This document shows, in pieces, positions 41,689-50,808 of a stretch of DNA of 64,000 nt. How positions within the stretch are numbered: position 1 is the first letter of the stretch; every line of letters starts with the position of its first letter. The notes under the pieces were generated by a model. The model was not told where the DNA came from. It saw nothing but the letters and a program-made list of their open reading frames with translations, and did no database searches. The translations under genes were made by a program, and so were the position numbers. This DNA comes from Rhizobium rosettiformans W3 (GTDB taxonomy: Bacteria; Pseudomonadota; Alphaproteobacteria; Rhizobiales; Rhizobiaceae): assembly GCF_004912135.1 (NCBI RefSeq), contig NZ_STGU01000005.1, forward strand, positions 1 through 64,000, in the 5' to 3' direction.

Positions 41689-41898
41689 CTAATCGCGGCG
41701 GAGCAACGCGAGGGCTTCCGCTGCGCGTCCCCTGCCGCGCCCCGCGCGCTCGTAGAACTGTTTGCGCGCTTCTTCCTGCATGATGATGTCCTTGCTGACT
41801 TCCACCAGGAAATCACTGAGCGTCAGCCCGTTTTCGCGCGCCAGCTGCTCCATCTGTGCATTCAGCGGCTCGGGTAGGTTGATCGTGACTGCTCTCAT
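41689..41898 (-). CDS. Ribbon-helix-helix antitoxin
   Basis: 69-residue DNA-binding antitoxin. The RHH motif is MRAVTINLPEPLNAQMEQLARENGLTLSDFLVEVS; the C-terminal tail (EEARKQFYERAGRGRG) is the usual toxin-binding extension. Its ATG overlaps the stop of the PIN toxin by 4 nt (ATGA), so the order is toxin first. It is intact although the toxin is frameshifted. Confidence 0.83.
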   Translation of the reverse strand: MRAVTINLPEPLNAQMEQLARENGLTLSDFLVEVSKDIIMQEEARKQFYERAGRGRGRAAEALALLRRD

Positions 41899-42318
41899 CG
41901 GGTGAGCTCCTCAATCAGGCGGGCAGGATCCACGACTTCGATATGGTCAAACCGAAGCTCGCCTCCTCGAAAATCCCTGACATTGCCGGTGACAAGATAG
42001 CGGGCATTGGCAGCAACCGCCAGATCAATCAGGTGGTTGTCCGCCTCGTCGCGCAAGTTTGGTCGCCAGCGATAGCTGACGTCAACGAGCGCGGCATTCG
42101 CAAGTATCGCATCGAGAACTTGATTGCGTTCGACCATGTTCAGTCTTGCCCTTCGAAAGAGGGCCTCTCGATTCACGACATCTTCGTATTCGAGATAAAG
42201 CGCCAGCTGAGCATTGGCTTCAATTGCCCGGACAAACACGCCTCGATCACTTTCGAGGCTGGGCCGCGGCCGATACAAGCGCTGACGAGAACGTTGTATC
42301 GGCCACGATCCGGATCAT
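41895..42318 (-). pseudogene. PIN-domain toxin, frameshifted
   Basis: VapC-like PIN ribonuclease (single-chain PIN-family toxin) broken by two apparent 1-nt deletions. From ATG 42318 the first frame reads MIRIVADT. After adding one base at GATACAACGTT it continues DTNVLVSACIGRGPASKVIE and CLSGQLKPMLS, which is the expected PIN N-terminus with the catalytic Asp. After a second added base near 42205 it continues LALYLEYEDVVNREALF to the normal end, with DEADNHLIDLAVAA and YLVTGNVRDF. The 424-nt span plus 2 gives 142 codons, the family length. The unshifted frame encodes only the C-terminal two thirds. The start lies 1 nt after the hydrolase stop. It could be real decay or two sequencing errors. 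Confidence 0.82.
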
Positions 42319-42319
42319 C

Positions 42320-42997
42320 TTACCGGATCCGCTTGGCGGCGGGTTCCGGGACCAGTTCGCCGTCGAGGCGGCGGTCGAGATAGTCTTCGCATTCGGCCAT
42401 CAGCGTTTCCACCTGGCCGTTGAAGAAGTGGTTGGCGCCCGGCACCGTCTTGTGGGTGATCAGGATGCCCTTCTGGGTCTTCAGCTTGTCGACCAGGCCG
42501 ATCACATCTTTCTCGGGGGCCACCTTGTCGCTGTCGCCATTGATGATCAGGCCGGACGACGGGCAGGGGGCGAGGAAGGAGAAGTCGTAGATGTTTGGCT
42601 GCGGCGCGATCGACATGAAGCCTTCGATTTCCGGGCGGCGCATCAGGAGCTGCATGCCGATCCAGGAGCCGAAGGAATAGCCGGCAACCCAGCAGCTCTT
42701 CGAATCCGGATGCAGGCTCTGCACCCAGTCAAGCGCGGAAGCGGCATCCGACAATTCGCCTGCACCATGGTCGAACTCGCCCTGGCTGCGGCCGATGCCG
42801 CGGAAGTTGAAGCGGAGCGTGGTGAAGCCGCGCTTCTGGAACATGTAGAACAGCTGGTAGACGATCTGGTTGTTCATCGTTCCGCCGAACTGCGGATGCG
42901 GATGAAGGATGATCGCGATGGGGGCGCTTTTTTCCTTGGAGGGCTGATAACGGCCTTCGAGACGACCCGCGGGGCCGTTGAAAATCACTTCGGGCAT
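42320..42997 (-). CDS. Alpha/beta hydrolase
   Basis: 225-residue serine hydrolase of unknown substrate. HPHPQFGGTMNNQIV is the oxyanion region, LRFNFRGIGRSQGEFDHG is typical, GYSFGSW is the nucleophile elbow with Ser, INGDSDKVAP holds the acid, and GANHFFNG the catalytic His. ATG 42997 gives the family N-terminus MPEVIFNGPAGRLEGRY with GGGACCGGA upstream. Similar rhizobial proteins are annotated only as hydrolases. The toxin-antitoxin genes follow 1 nt after its stop. Confidence 0.85.
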   Translation of the reverse strand: MPEVIFNGPAGRLEGRYQPSKEKSAPIAIILHPHPQFGGTMNNQIVYQLFYMFQKRGFTTLRFNFRGIGRSQGEFDHGAGELSDAASALDWVQSLHPDSKSCWVAGYSFGSWIGMQLLMRRPEIEGFMSIAPQPNIYDFSFLAPCPSSGLIINGDSDKVAPEKDVIGLVDKLKTQKGILITHKTVPGANHFFNGQVETLMAECEDYLDRRLDGELVPEPAAKRIR

Positions 42998-43040
42998 TAG
43001 GTTCCGGTCCCTGACATTTTTGCGGTTCGTCAACACCAAA

Positions 43041-43079
43041 TTAGAAAGCTGACTTGACGACGTCAGTCAGCTTTTCTAA
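43041..43079. repeat. Imperfect inverted repeat in the suf promoter
   Basis: TTAGAAAGCTGAC and GTCAGCTTTTCTAA face each other across 12 nt with a single extra T in one arm. It lies between the divergent hydrolase and suf genes and surrounds the candidate RirA box. Confidence 0.7.
43055..43069 (+). promoter_or_regulatory. Candidate RirA (iron-rhizo) box
   Basis: TGA-N9-TCA (TGACGACGTCAGTCA), the spacing described for the rhizobial IRO box bound by RirA. It lies about 130 nt before the first suf gene. A second TGA/TCA pair with N10 spacing overlaps it (43050-43065). Confidence 0.5.
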
Positions 43080-43086
43080 AACGAAG

Positions 43087-43103
43087 TTTAGAACCGTTCG
43101 AAA
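43087..43103 (+). promoter_or_regulatory. Candidate Irr box (ICE motif)
   Basis: TTTAGAA-CCG-TTCGAAA matches the iron-control element TTTAGAA-N3-TTCTAAA with one mismatch. It lies 100 nt before the cysteine desulfurase start. Irr represses suf genes during iron/haem limitation in several rhizobia. Confidence 0.6.
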
Positions 43104-43202
43104 CTGGATGGCGTCGCATCCGGGGTGAAGGTGTCATAAGGCAAGCCCGGCGGAAATTTCAAGGAAAATGCGCCGCCGCATGTTAGGGAGCCAAAAGCCA
43201 GG

Positions 43203-44369
43203 ATGGCCGTTGAGCGCATCTATCTCGACTGGAACGCCACCGCGCCCCTGATGGGCGCGGCGCGCGATGCCATGCTCGAGGCGCTCGCCATGCCCGGTAA
43301 TCCCTCTTCCGTGCATGCGGAAGGAAGAGCCGCACGCGCCGTCGTCGAAAAGGCGAGGCGCGAGGTTGCAGGTCTCGTCGGTGCCGAACCGGCGCATGTG
43401 ACCTTTACGGCCAGCGCGACCGAGGCTGCCAATCATGTTTTGTCGCCGGCCTATCGCATGGGCAAGTCGCGTGTCTCGCTCGGTCGTCTCTATGTCTCTG
43501 CCATCGAGCACCCGGCCGTCAGGGCTGGCGGGCGCTTTGCCGCAGACAAGGTGACGGAACTGCCGGTGACGCCATCGGGCATCCTCGATCTCGAAGCGCT
43601 TTCCGCGCATCTCGCTGCACACGCCGCCGCGGACGGCCTGCCTCTGGTCGCCGTCATGCTGGTCAACAACGAAACCGGCATCATTCAGCCAATCCAGGCG
43701 CTCTCTGCCATCGTAAAGAAGTTTGGTGGACTCTTGGTCGTGGATGCAGTCCAGGCCGCAGGTCGCATACCCTTGTCGATCGCAGGCCTCGGTGCTGATT
43801 TCCTGATCCTCTCGGCTCATAAGCTGGGTGGCCCCAAAGGTGTCGGTGCGCTGGTGTCGCGCGGCGAGACCTTGATGCCGGAACCTTTGGTCCGCGGCGG
43901 CGGTCAGGAAAAGGGCCACAGGGCGGGCACGGAAAACCTTGCCGCGATCGCGGGCTTCGGTGCGGCTGCGCGCGAGATGGCATCGGAGCTCGCCGCGCGG
44001 AATGCGCGGCTGACTGCGCTTCGCGATCGAGCGGAAGAGGCGATGTTGTCGGCGGCACCCGACACCGTGATCTATGGACGCAGCGAGGCGCGCGTCGGCA
44101 ATACGAGCTTCTTCCATCTGCCGGGGCTCAAGGCGGAGACCGGGCAGATCGCCTTCGATCTTGAAGGCGTCGCACTGTCGGCTGGTGCGGCCTGCTCGTC
44201 GGGCAAGGTGGGCGCGAGCCACGTGCTGACCGCCATGGGCGAGGATGCAGCGACGGGAGCGCTGCGTCTCTCGATCGGCCCTGCCACGACAGAGAGCGAT
44301 ATCGATCGCTTCGTCGCGGCCTTTGCAAAGATTGCTGCTCGGCGAAAGCCGACGGGGCAGGCCGCATAA
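43203..44369 (+). CDS. NifS/IscS-type cysteine desulfurase, first suf gene
   Basis: PLP enzyme that mobilises sulfur from cysteine; 388 residues. The N-terminus is IYLDWNATAPLMGAARDAM, the active-site Lys lies in ILSAHKLGGPKGVGALV, GGGQEKGHRAGTENLAAIAGF is typical, and the catalytic Cys lies in SAGAACSSGKVGASHVL. It is the first gene of the suf operon, as in other rhizobia, ahead of sufB (141-nt gap). The operon also has SufS, so it carries two desulfurases. Expression is likely iron-responsive through the upstream boxes. Confidence 0.93.
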   Translation: MAVERIYLDWNATAPLMGAARDAMLEALAMPGNPSSVHAEGRAARAVVEKARREVAGLVGAEPAHVTFTASATEAANHVLSPAYRMGKSRVSLGRLYVSAIEHPAVRAGGRFAADKVTELPVTPSGILDLEALSAHLAAHAAADGLPLVAVMLVNNETGIIQPIQALSAIVKKFGGLLVVDAVQAAGRIPLSIAGLGADFLILSAHKLGGPKGVGALVSRGETLMPEPLVRGGGQEKGHRAGTENLAAIAGFGAAAREMASELAARNARLTALRDRAEEAMLSAAPDTVIYGRSEARVGNTSFFHLPGLKAETGQIAFDLEGVALSAGAACSSGKVGASHVLTAMGEDAATGALRLSIGPATTESDIDRFVAAFAKIAARRKPTGQAA

Positions 44370-44510
44370 AGCGGCAAAAAATCGGTCCGGGTCGCGTTTT
44401 TCCCTTGCCAAGAGGGGTGAAATGATGGTCCGGGGACCTTAGATATGGCGGGTCACCGCCCAACGTTAACAAGCTGCCGGAATTTGGCCCGGCAAGATTG
44501 GAGAACGACC

Positions 44511-45980
<1,470 letters not shown>

Positions 45981-46008
45981 TGAAGCGGCGCTATCAGCCA
46001 CGTGCGGT

Positions 46009-46044
46009 CGTCATCCTCGGGCTTGTCCCGAGGATCTACTGCCG
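46009..46044 (+). repeat. Left 36-bp inverted repeat of the GIY-YIG unit
   Basis: Exact reverse complement of 46405-46440. Its core ATCCTCGGG-CTTGT-CCCGAGGAT is itself a 9-bp hairpin. It begins 28 nt after the sufB stop. Confidence 0.95.
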
Positions 46045-46060
46045 GCGAGGCTGATGCGCG

Positions 46061-46402
46061 ATGTCCGGCTTCGTTTACATGATGTCGGACAAGCCACGTG
46101 GCGTGATTTACACCGGTGTGACCAGCGACCTTCAGGGGCGCATTTGGGAGCATCGGAATGAAGAGAGGAAAGGTTTTACGTCCAGATACAATGCAAAGCT
46201 TTTGGTGTGGTTCGAGCAGCATCCGAACATCGTCCTCGCGATCCGACGAGAGAAGTCTCTGAAGCGCTATCTGCGGGACTGGAAGATCAAACTAATCGAA
46301 GGGTTAAACCCGACATGGCTCGATCTTTACGACCGGATCTACGAGATCGAAAACGTCTACTCACCGCATCCGAGCTCACCGCAATGGTCGGACTATAACT
46401 GA
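46061..46402 (+). CDS. GIY-YIG nuclease family protein
   Basis: 113-residue single-domain GIY-YIG endonuclease of the short UvrC-like/YhbQ-like group. FVYMMSDKPRGVIYTGVTSD gives the two strands (VYMM and IYTG in place of GIY and YIG), GRIWEHR supplies the conserved Arg, and REKSLKRYLRDWKIKLIEGLNPTW supplies the catalytic Glu and the final Asn. The ribosome site is weak. The gene lies inside the suf operon in the same orientation but is enclosed by inverted repeats, so it belongs to the repeat unit and not to Fe-S biology. Its activity, perhaps on the palindromes, is inference. Confidence 0.9.
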   Translation: MSGFVYMMSDKPRGVIYTGVTSDLQGRIWEHRNEERKGFTSRYNAKLLVWFEQHPNIVLAIRREKSLKRYLRDWKIKLIEGLNPTWLDLYDRIYEIENVYSPHPSSPQWSDYN

Positions 46403-46404
46403 AA

Positions 46405-46440
46405 CGGCAGTAGATCCTCGGGACAAGCCCGAGGATGACG
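46405..46440 (-). repeat. Right 36-bp inverted repeat of the GIY-YIG unit
   Basis: Exact reverse complement of 46009-46044 with the same internal hairpin. It starts 2 nt after the nuclease stop and could also act as its transcript end. Confidence 0.95.
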
Positions 46441-46516
46441 GAATTGAACAGGCGCCCCGGGCGCGACAGGAAACGACAGGCGGCCCTTGAACCGCCCGAT
46501 GGACAGGAAGACAGAC

Positions 46517-47272
46517 ATGCTTGAAATCAGAAACCTCCATGCCCGCATCGCCGAAGACGGCACCGAAATCATCAAGGGCCTGAACCTCACCGTGAAGGCC
46601 GGCGAAGTGGCTGCCATCATGGGCCCGAACGGCTCCGGCAAGTCGACGCTGTCCTACATCCTGTCGGGCCGCGAAGACTATGAAGTGACCGAAGGCGATA
46701 TCCTCTACAATGGCGAGAGCATCCTTGAACTTGACCCGGCCGAGCGTGCCGCCAAGGGCATCTTCCTCGCCTTCCAGTACCCGGTCGAAATCCCGGGCGT
46801 CGCCACGATGCAGTTCCTGAAGGTTGCGATGAACTCGCAGCGCAAGGCACGTGGCGAGGACGAGCTGACGACGCCGGACTTCATGCGCCGCGTCAAGGAA
46901 GCCGCTGCCGAGCTGAAGATCAATCCTGATATGCTGAAGCGCCCGCTCAATGTCGGCTTCTCCGGCGGTGAAAAGAAGCGCGCTGAAATCCTGCAGATGG
47001 CGCTGCTCGAGCCGAAGCTCTGCATCCTCGACGAGACCGATTCCGGCCTCGACATCGACGCGCTGAAGATCGTCGCCGACGGCGTGAACGCGCTCAAGCG
47101 CCCGGACCGTGCCACCGTCGTCATCACCCACTACCAGCGCCTGCTCGACTACATCGTGCCGGACAGCGTGCACGTCCTTTACAAGGGCCAGATAATCAAG
47201 TCGGGCGACAAGTCGCTGGCGCTCGATCTGGAAGCGAACGGCTATGCCGACATCACGGGGCAGGCTGCCTGA
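46517..47272 (+). CDS. sufC: Fe-S assembly ATPase SufC
   Basis: ABC-type ATPase of the SufBCD complex, 251 residues. Walker A is IMGPNGSGKSTLSYILSG, signature GFSGGEKKRAEILQMAL, Walker B LCILDETDSGLDIDALK, and the switch His is in VVITHYQRLLDYI. FLAFQYPVEIPGV is SufC-specific. GACAGGAAG precedes ATG 46517. It is separated from sufB by 536 nt because of the GIY-YIG unit. It may still be read from the suf promoter, unless the two strong hairpins attenuate transcription. Confidence 0.97.
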   Translation: MLEIRNLHARIAEDGTEIIKGLNLTVKAGEVAAIMGPNGSGKSTLSYILSGREDYEVTEGDILYNGESILELDPAERAAKGIFLAFQYPVEIPGVATMQFLKVAMNSQRKARGEDELTTPDFMRRVKEAAAELKINPDMLKRPLNVGFSGGEKKRAEILQMALLEPKLCILDETDSGLDIDALKIVADGVNALKRPDRATVVITHYQRLLDYIVPDSVHVLYKGQIIKSGDKSLALDLEANGYADITGQAA

Positions 47273-47302
47273 GTTCGGGCCGAGAATGAAGGAGTTGCAA
47301 CG

Positions 47303-48580
47303 ATGACATTGCAAGCGGCCAACCGGCTCACCGCAGCCGAGACCCAGATCATCGACGCCTATACCAACCAGATCGGCAGCCTTCCCGGCGATGGCGCCGT
47401 GCTTCTGAAGCGCGACGGCCTTTTCGACGCGCTCAAGCGCCAGGGTCTGCCGACGCGCCGCGTCGAGACCTTCCACTACACCGACCTCAAGGCGCTGCTG
47501 CGTGCCCTTCCGGCCGAAGAGCCCCAGGCTGTCGCCAAGGCGGTCAATCCGCTGGTGTCGGGCGCGACCGTGCTCAACGTGCTACAGGGCGTGGCCCAGG
47601 CGCCGGCGTCGCTGCCGGAAGGTCTTGCCGTCTCGCTCTATCGTGACGCGCTCTCGAACGGTGACGCCGCTGAAGGCCTGACTGCTTTCAACACTGACGA
47701 CACGATCGGCCGCCTCAACGGCGCTTTCGTGCGCGACGGTTTCACGCTCGCCGTGGCCGAAGACGCCGAGATCGAAGCCCCGATCGAACTGCAGTCGGTG
47801 CATGCCGCCGGTCAGCTGCATCTGCGCTTCCCGGCGACCTTCGGCAAGGGGTCCAAGGCCACCATCATCGAGCGCCATGTCGGCCAGAGCGGTTCGGCCG
47901 CACTCGCCTCCGTTGTCGCCGACCTGAAGCTCGGCGAGGGCGCGGAGATCACCTGGGTGATCCTGCAGGGCGAAGGCGATGCCGACACCCATCTCGGCCA
48001 GATCCGCGCCGAACTCGGCACAGACGCCAAGTTCCGCCTCTTCATCGTCAATGCCGGCGGCAAGCTGGTGCGCCAGGAAGTGCATGTAAAGACGGCAGGC
48101 GAAGGCTCCGACTTCATGCTGCGCGGCGTCAACCTGCTCGGCGGTGACACCCATACCGACGTCACCATGACGCTCGGCCATGACGTGCCGAACACGACCT
48201 CGACGGAAATCATCCGCAACGTCGTCTTCGATCGCGCCCGTGGCGTCTTCCAGGGCATGATCCGGGTTGCGCCTGATGCCCAGAAGACCGATGCGCGCAT
48301 GGCCTGCAACACGCTGCTGATGTCCGATGATTGCGAGTTCTCGGTGAAGCCGGAGCTTGAGATCTTTGCCGATGACGTGCAGTGCGCCCATGGCGCGACG
48401 GTTGCCGACATCGTCAAGAGCCATCTCTACTACCTGATGTCGCGTGGCATTCCGGAGAAGAAGGCGCGTGCGCTGCTGATCAACGGCTTCGTCGCCGAAA
48501 CCGTCGAGGAGCTCGAAAACGAGCCGCTCGTCGAGGCCCTGGAAGAGATCATCACCGATTGGCTGGAGCATCATGGCTGA
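47303..48580 (+). CDS. sufD: Fe-S assembly protein SufD
   Basis: SufB paralogue and partner in SufBCD, 425 residues. The C-terminal core has VFDRARGVFQGMIRVAPDAQKTDARMACNTLLMSDDC, DDVQCAHGATVADI (with the His-Gly pair) and YYLMSRGIPEKKARALLINGFVAETVEELE. The N-terminal helical part is variable (VETFHYTDLKALLRALP). GAAGGAG precedes the ATG. Its last codons overlap the sufS start by 8 nt. Confidence 0.96.
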   Translation: MTLQAANRLTAAETQIIDAYTNQIGSLPGDGAVLLKRDGLFDALKRQGLPTRRVETFHYTDLKALLRALPAEEPQAVAKAVNPLVSGATVLNVLQGVAQAPASLPEGLAVSLYRDALSNGDAAEGLTAFNTDDTIGRLNGAFVRDGFTLAVAEDAEIEAPIELQSVHAAGQLHLRFPATFGKGSKATIIERHVGQSGSAALASVVADLKLGEGAEITWVILQGEGDADTHLGQIRAELGTDAKFRLFIVNAGGKLVRQEVHVKTAGEGSDFMLRGVNLLGGDTHTDVTMTLGHDVPNTTSTEIIRNVVFDRARGVFQGMIRVAPDAQKTDARMACNTLLMSDDCEFSVKPELEIFADDVQCAHGATVADIVKSHLYYLMSRGIPEKKARALLINGFVAETVEELENEPLVEALEEIITDWLEHHG

Positions 48581-49817
48581 CACGATCGCGGCACGGACAG
48601 GGTACGACGTCGAGGCCGTGCGCCGGGATTTCCCGATCCTGTCGCGTGAGGTCTATGGCAAGAAGCTGGTCTATCTCGACAATGCGGCCTCGGCGCAAAA
48701 GCCGAGCCAGGTGATCGACGCGATCGCCCATGCCTATTCTAACGAATATGCCAATGTGCATCGTGGCCTGCATTTCCTGTCCAACGCCGCGACGGACGCC
48801 TATGAAGCGGCGCGCGAGAAGGTGCGCCGGTTCCTGAATGCCCCTTCGATCGACGAGGTGATCTTCACCAAGTCCTCGACCGAAGCGATCAACACGGTCG
48901 CCTATGGCTGGGGGATGAAGCATATCGGCGAGGGCGACGAGATCGTGCTCTCGATCATGGAGCACCACTCCAACATCGTGCCCTGGCATTTCCTCAGGGA
49001 ACGCAAGGGCGCCAAACTGGTCTGGGCTCCGGTCACCGACGAAGGCGCCTTCGACATGGAAGCCTTCGAAAAGTGCCTGACCGAGCGCACCAAGCTGATC
49101 GCCATCACCCATATGTCCAACGCGCTGGGCACCGTCGTGCCGATCAAGGAGGTCTGCCGCATTGCCCGTGAGCGCGGCATCGCCGTCATGGTCGATGGCA
49201 GCCAAGGCGCCGTTCACATGCCCGTCGACGTCCAGGATCTGGGTTGCGACTGGTATGCCGTGACGGGTCACAAGCTCTACGGTCCCTCGGGCATCGGCGT
49301 GCTCTGGGGCAAGATGGATCGCCTGTGGGACATGGACCCCTTCATGGGCGGCGGTGAGATGATCATCGAGGTCTCAGAAGACCGCGTCACCTATAACGAG
49401 CCGCCGCATCGCTTCGAGGCGGGCACGCCGCCCATCGTCCAGGCGATCGGTCTGGGCTATGCGCTCGACTATATGGAGAAGCTCGGCCGCGAGAACATCG
49501 CAGCCCATGAGGAAAGCCTGCGCGCCTATGCCCATGAGCGCCTCTCGGCGATCAATTCGCTGCGCACCATCGGCAACGCACCGGGCAAGGGAGCGATCTT
49601 CTCCTTCGAACTCGCCGGCATCCACGCCCATGACGTCTCGACGATGATCGACCGTCGCGGCGTGGCCGTGCGCGCAGGCACGCACTGCGCCCAGCCGCTT
49701 CTGGCACGTTTCGGCGTGACCTCCACTTGCCGGGCCTCGTTCGGCCTTTATAACACACGGGAAGAAGTCGATGCGCTGGCGGACGCTCTGGATTACGCCC
49801 GCAGCTTCTTCGCCTGA
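48573..49817 (+). CDS. sufS: Cysteine desulfurase SufS
   Basis: Group II PLP cysteine desulfurase, 414 residues. VYLDNAASAQKPSQVIDAI, SIMEHHSNIVPWHFL, DGSQGAVHMPVDVQDLGCDWYAVTGHKLYGPSGIGVLWGK (PLP Lys) and AGTHCAQPLLARFGV with the catalytic Cys. It normally passes persulfide to SufE or SufU, neither of which is seen here. The overlap with sufD indicates coupled translation. Confidence 0.96.
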   Translation: MADTIAARTGYDVEAVRRDFPILSREVYGKKLVYLDNAASAQKPSQVIDAIAHAYSNEYANVHRGLHFLSNAATDAYEAAREKVRRFLNAPSIDEVIFTKSSTEAINTVAYGWGMKHIGEGDEIVLSIMEHHSNIVPWHFLRERKGAKLVWAPVTDEGAFDMEAFEKCLTERTKLIAITHMSNALGTVVPIKEVCRIARERGIAVMVDGSQGAVHMPVDVQDLGCDWYAVTGHKLYGPSGIGVLWGKMDRLWDMDPFMGGGEMIIEVSEDRVTYNEPPHRFEAGTPPIVQAIGLGYALDYMEKLGRENIAAHEESLRAYAHERLSAINSLRTIGNAPGKGAIFSFELAGIHAHDVSTMIDRRGVAVRAGTHCAQPLLARFGVTSTCRASFGLYNTREEVDALADALDYARSFFA

Positions 49818-49829
49818 GGAATGAACACC

Positions 49830-50204
49830 ATGAGTGACACGGAAACCAAGCCCGACGTCCGCGAAGGCATCATCAACACGGCGATCCCGCCGGAAGAGGT
49901 GGCCCGCCTCTCCGACGATATCATCTCCGCGCTGAAGACCGTTTACGACCCGGAAATCCCGGCCGACATCTTCGAACTCGGGCTGATCTACAAGATCGAC
50001 ATCGAGGACGATCGCACGGTGAAGATCGTCATGACGCTGACAGCGCCGGGTTGCCCGGTCGCCGGCGAAATGCCGGGCTGGGTCGAAAATGCCGTCGGTT
50101 CGGTCGAGGGTGTGTCGGGCGTCGAAGTCGAAATGAGCTTCGATCCGCCGTGGACGCCGGACCGCATGTCCGAAGAGGCGCAGGTCGCCGTCGGCTGGTA
50201 CTGA
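49830..50204 (+). CDS. sufT: SUF-associated MIP18/DUF59 protein (SufT-like)
   Basis: 124-residue member of the DUF59 family, which supports Fe-S cluster maturation or transfer. Core: DIISALKTVYDPEIPADIFELGLIYKIDIE and VKIVMTLTAPGCPVAGEMPGWVENAV (conserved Cys), ending SFDPPWTPDRMSEEA. ATG 49830 is nine nt after GAGGA; ATG 49821 is in frame. It is the last gene before the suf terminator; in related genomes sufA usually follows directly. Confidence 0.92.
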   Translation: MSDTETKPDVREGIINTAIPPEEVARLSDDIISALKTVYDPEIPADIFELGLIYKIDIEDDRTVKIVMTLTAPGCPVAGEMPGWVENAVGSVEGVSGVEVEMSFDPPWTPDRMSEEAQVAVGWY

Positions 50205-50223
50205 GGAAATTAGGCAATCAACG

Positions 50224-50250
50224 AAACGGCCCGCCTCGTGCGGGCCGTTT
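50224..50250 (+). terminator. Bidirectional terminator between suf and rut
   Basis: AAACGGCCCGC-CTCGT-GCGGGCCGTTTT stem-loop 20 nt after sufT. T-rich flanks on both sides serve suf and the convergent rut operon. Confidence 0.88.
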
Positions 50251-50269
50251 TGCGTTTGTGTACAGTGAT

Positions 50270-50797
50270 TTAGACGGTGCGATAGCCCCGGTCGAAATAG
50301 ACAAGCGCCTCGCCGTCCTCGCGGGTGGTGACGTCGAGAACCTCGCAGAACAGAACATCATGGGTGCTCCCGTCATGCACTTCCGTGATCCGGCATTCAA
50401 AGGAAACGAGCGCATCGACGAGGCGCGGCGTGCCCGACGGCGTCGTCTCCCAGGTGGCGGCTGCAAAGCGCTCCTCGACCGGCGTTTTGCCACCGAAGAG
50501 CCGGCTGACGGGCTCGTGTTCTGCCGAGAGCGCGTTAACCGTGACAAACCCGTTGGCGCTGACGGCAGGATAGGCGGACGAACCCTTGTTGAGGCAGACG
50601 AGCAGCGTCGGCGGATTGTCCGAAACGCTGGTGACGGCAGTTGCCGCAAAGCCGGCGCGACCGCCGGGGCCGTCGGTGGTGACGATGGTCACGGCTGCGG
50701 CAAGCCGAGCCATGCCGTTGCGATAGGTCGCACTCTTTTCCGGCGAGGTTGCTTCCGGAGTGGCTGCGACGGGTGCGATGGTCTTCGTGGCCAGCAT
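50270..50797 (-). CDS. rutF: Flavin reductase RutF
   Basis: FMN reductase that feeds reduced flavin to the RutA monooxygenase, 175 residues. [45 protein letters not shown] and [10 protein letters not shown] belong to the flavin-reductase-like split barrel, and [15 protein letters not shown] and [11 protein letters not shown] sequences are typical. AAGGA upstream fixes ATG 50797. It is the last gene of the minus-strand rut operon, 11 nt after rutD. Confidence 0.92.
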   Translation of the reverse strand: MLATKTIAPVAATPEATSPEKSATYRNGMARLAAAVTIVTTDGPGGRAGFAATAVTSVSDNPPTLLVCLNKGSSAYPAVSANGFVTVNALSAEHEPVSRLFGGKTPVEERFAAATWETTPSGTPRLVDALVSFECRITEVHDGSTHDVLFCEVLDVTTREDGEALVYFDRGYRTV

Positions 50798-50808
50798 GGC
50801 AGGTCCTT

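Larger units (their letters stand above)
46009..46440 (+). mobile_element. Palindrome-bounded GIY-YIG unit inserted in suf
   Basis: A 432-bp unit between sufB and sufC made of two perfect 36-bp terminal inverted repeats and one nuclease gene that fills almost all the space between them (16 nt from the left repeat, 2 nt from the right). No convincing target duplication is visible. The repeats look like REP-type palindromes. Other copies would be expected elsewhere in the genome; none is seen in this window. The mobile status is inferred from structure. Confidence 0.75.

Noticed and set aside
46009..46440. CRISPR-like repeat pair
   Set aside because: Only two copies, inverted and not direct, flanking a gene; no spacer series.
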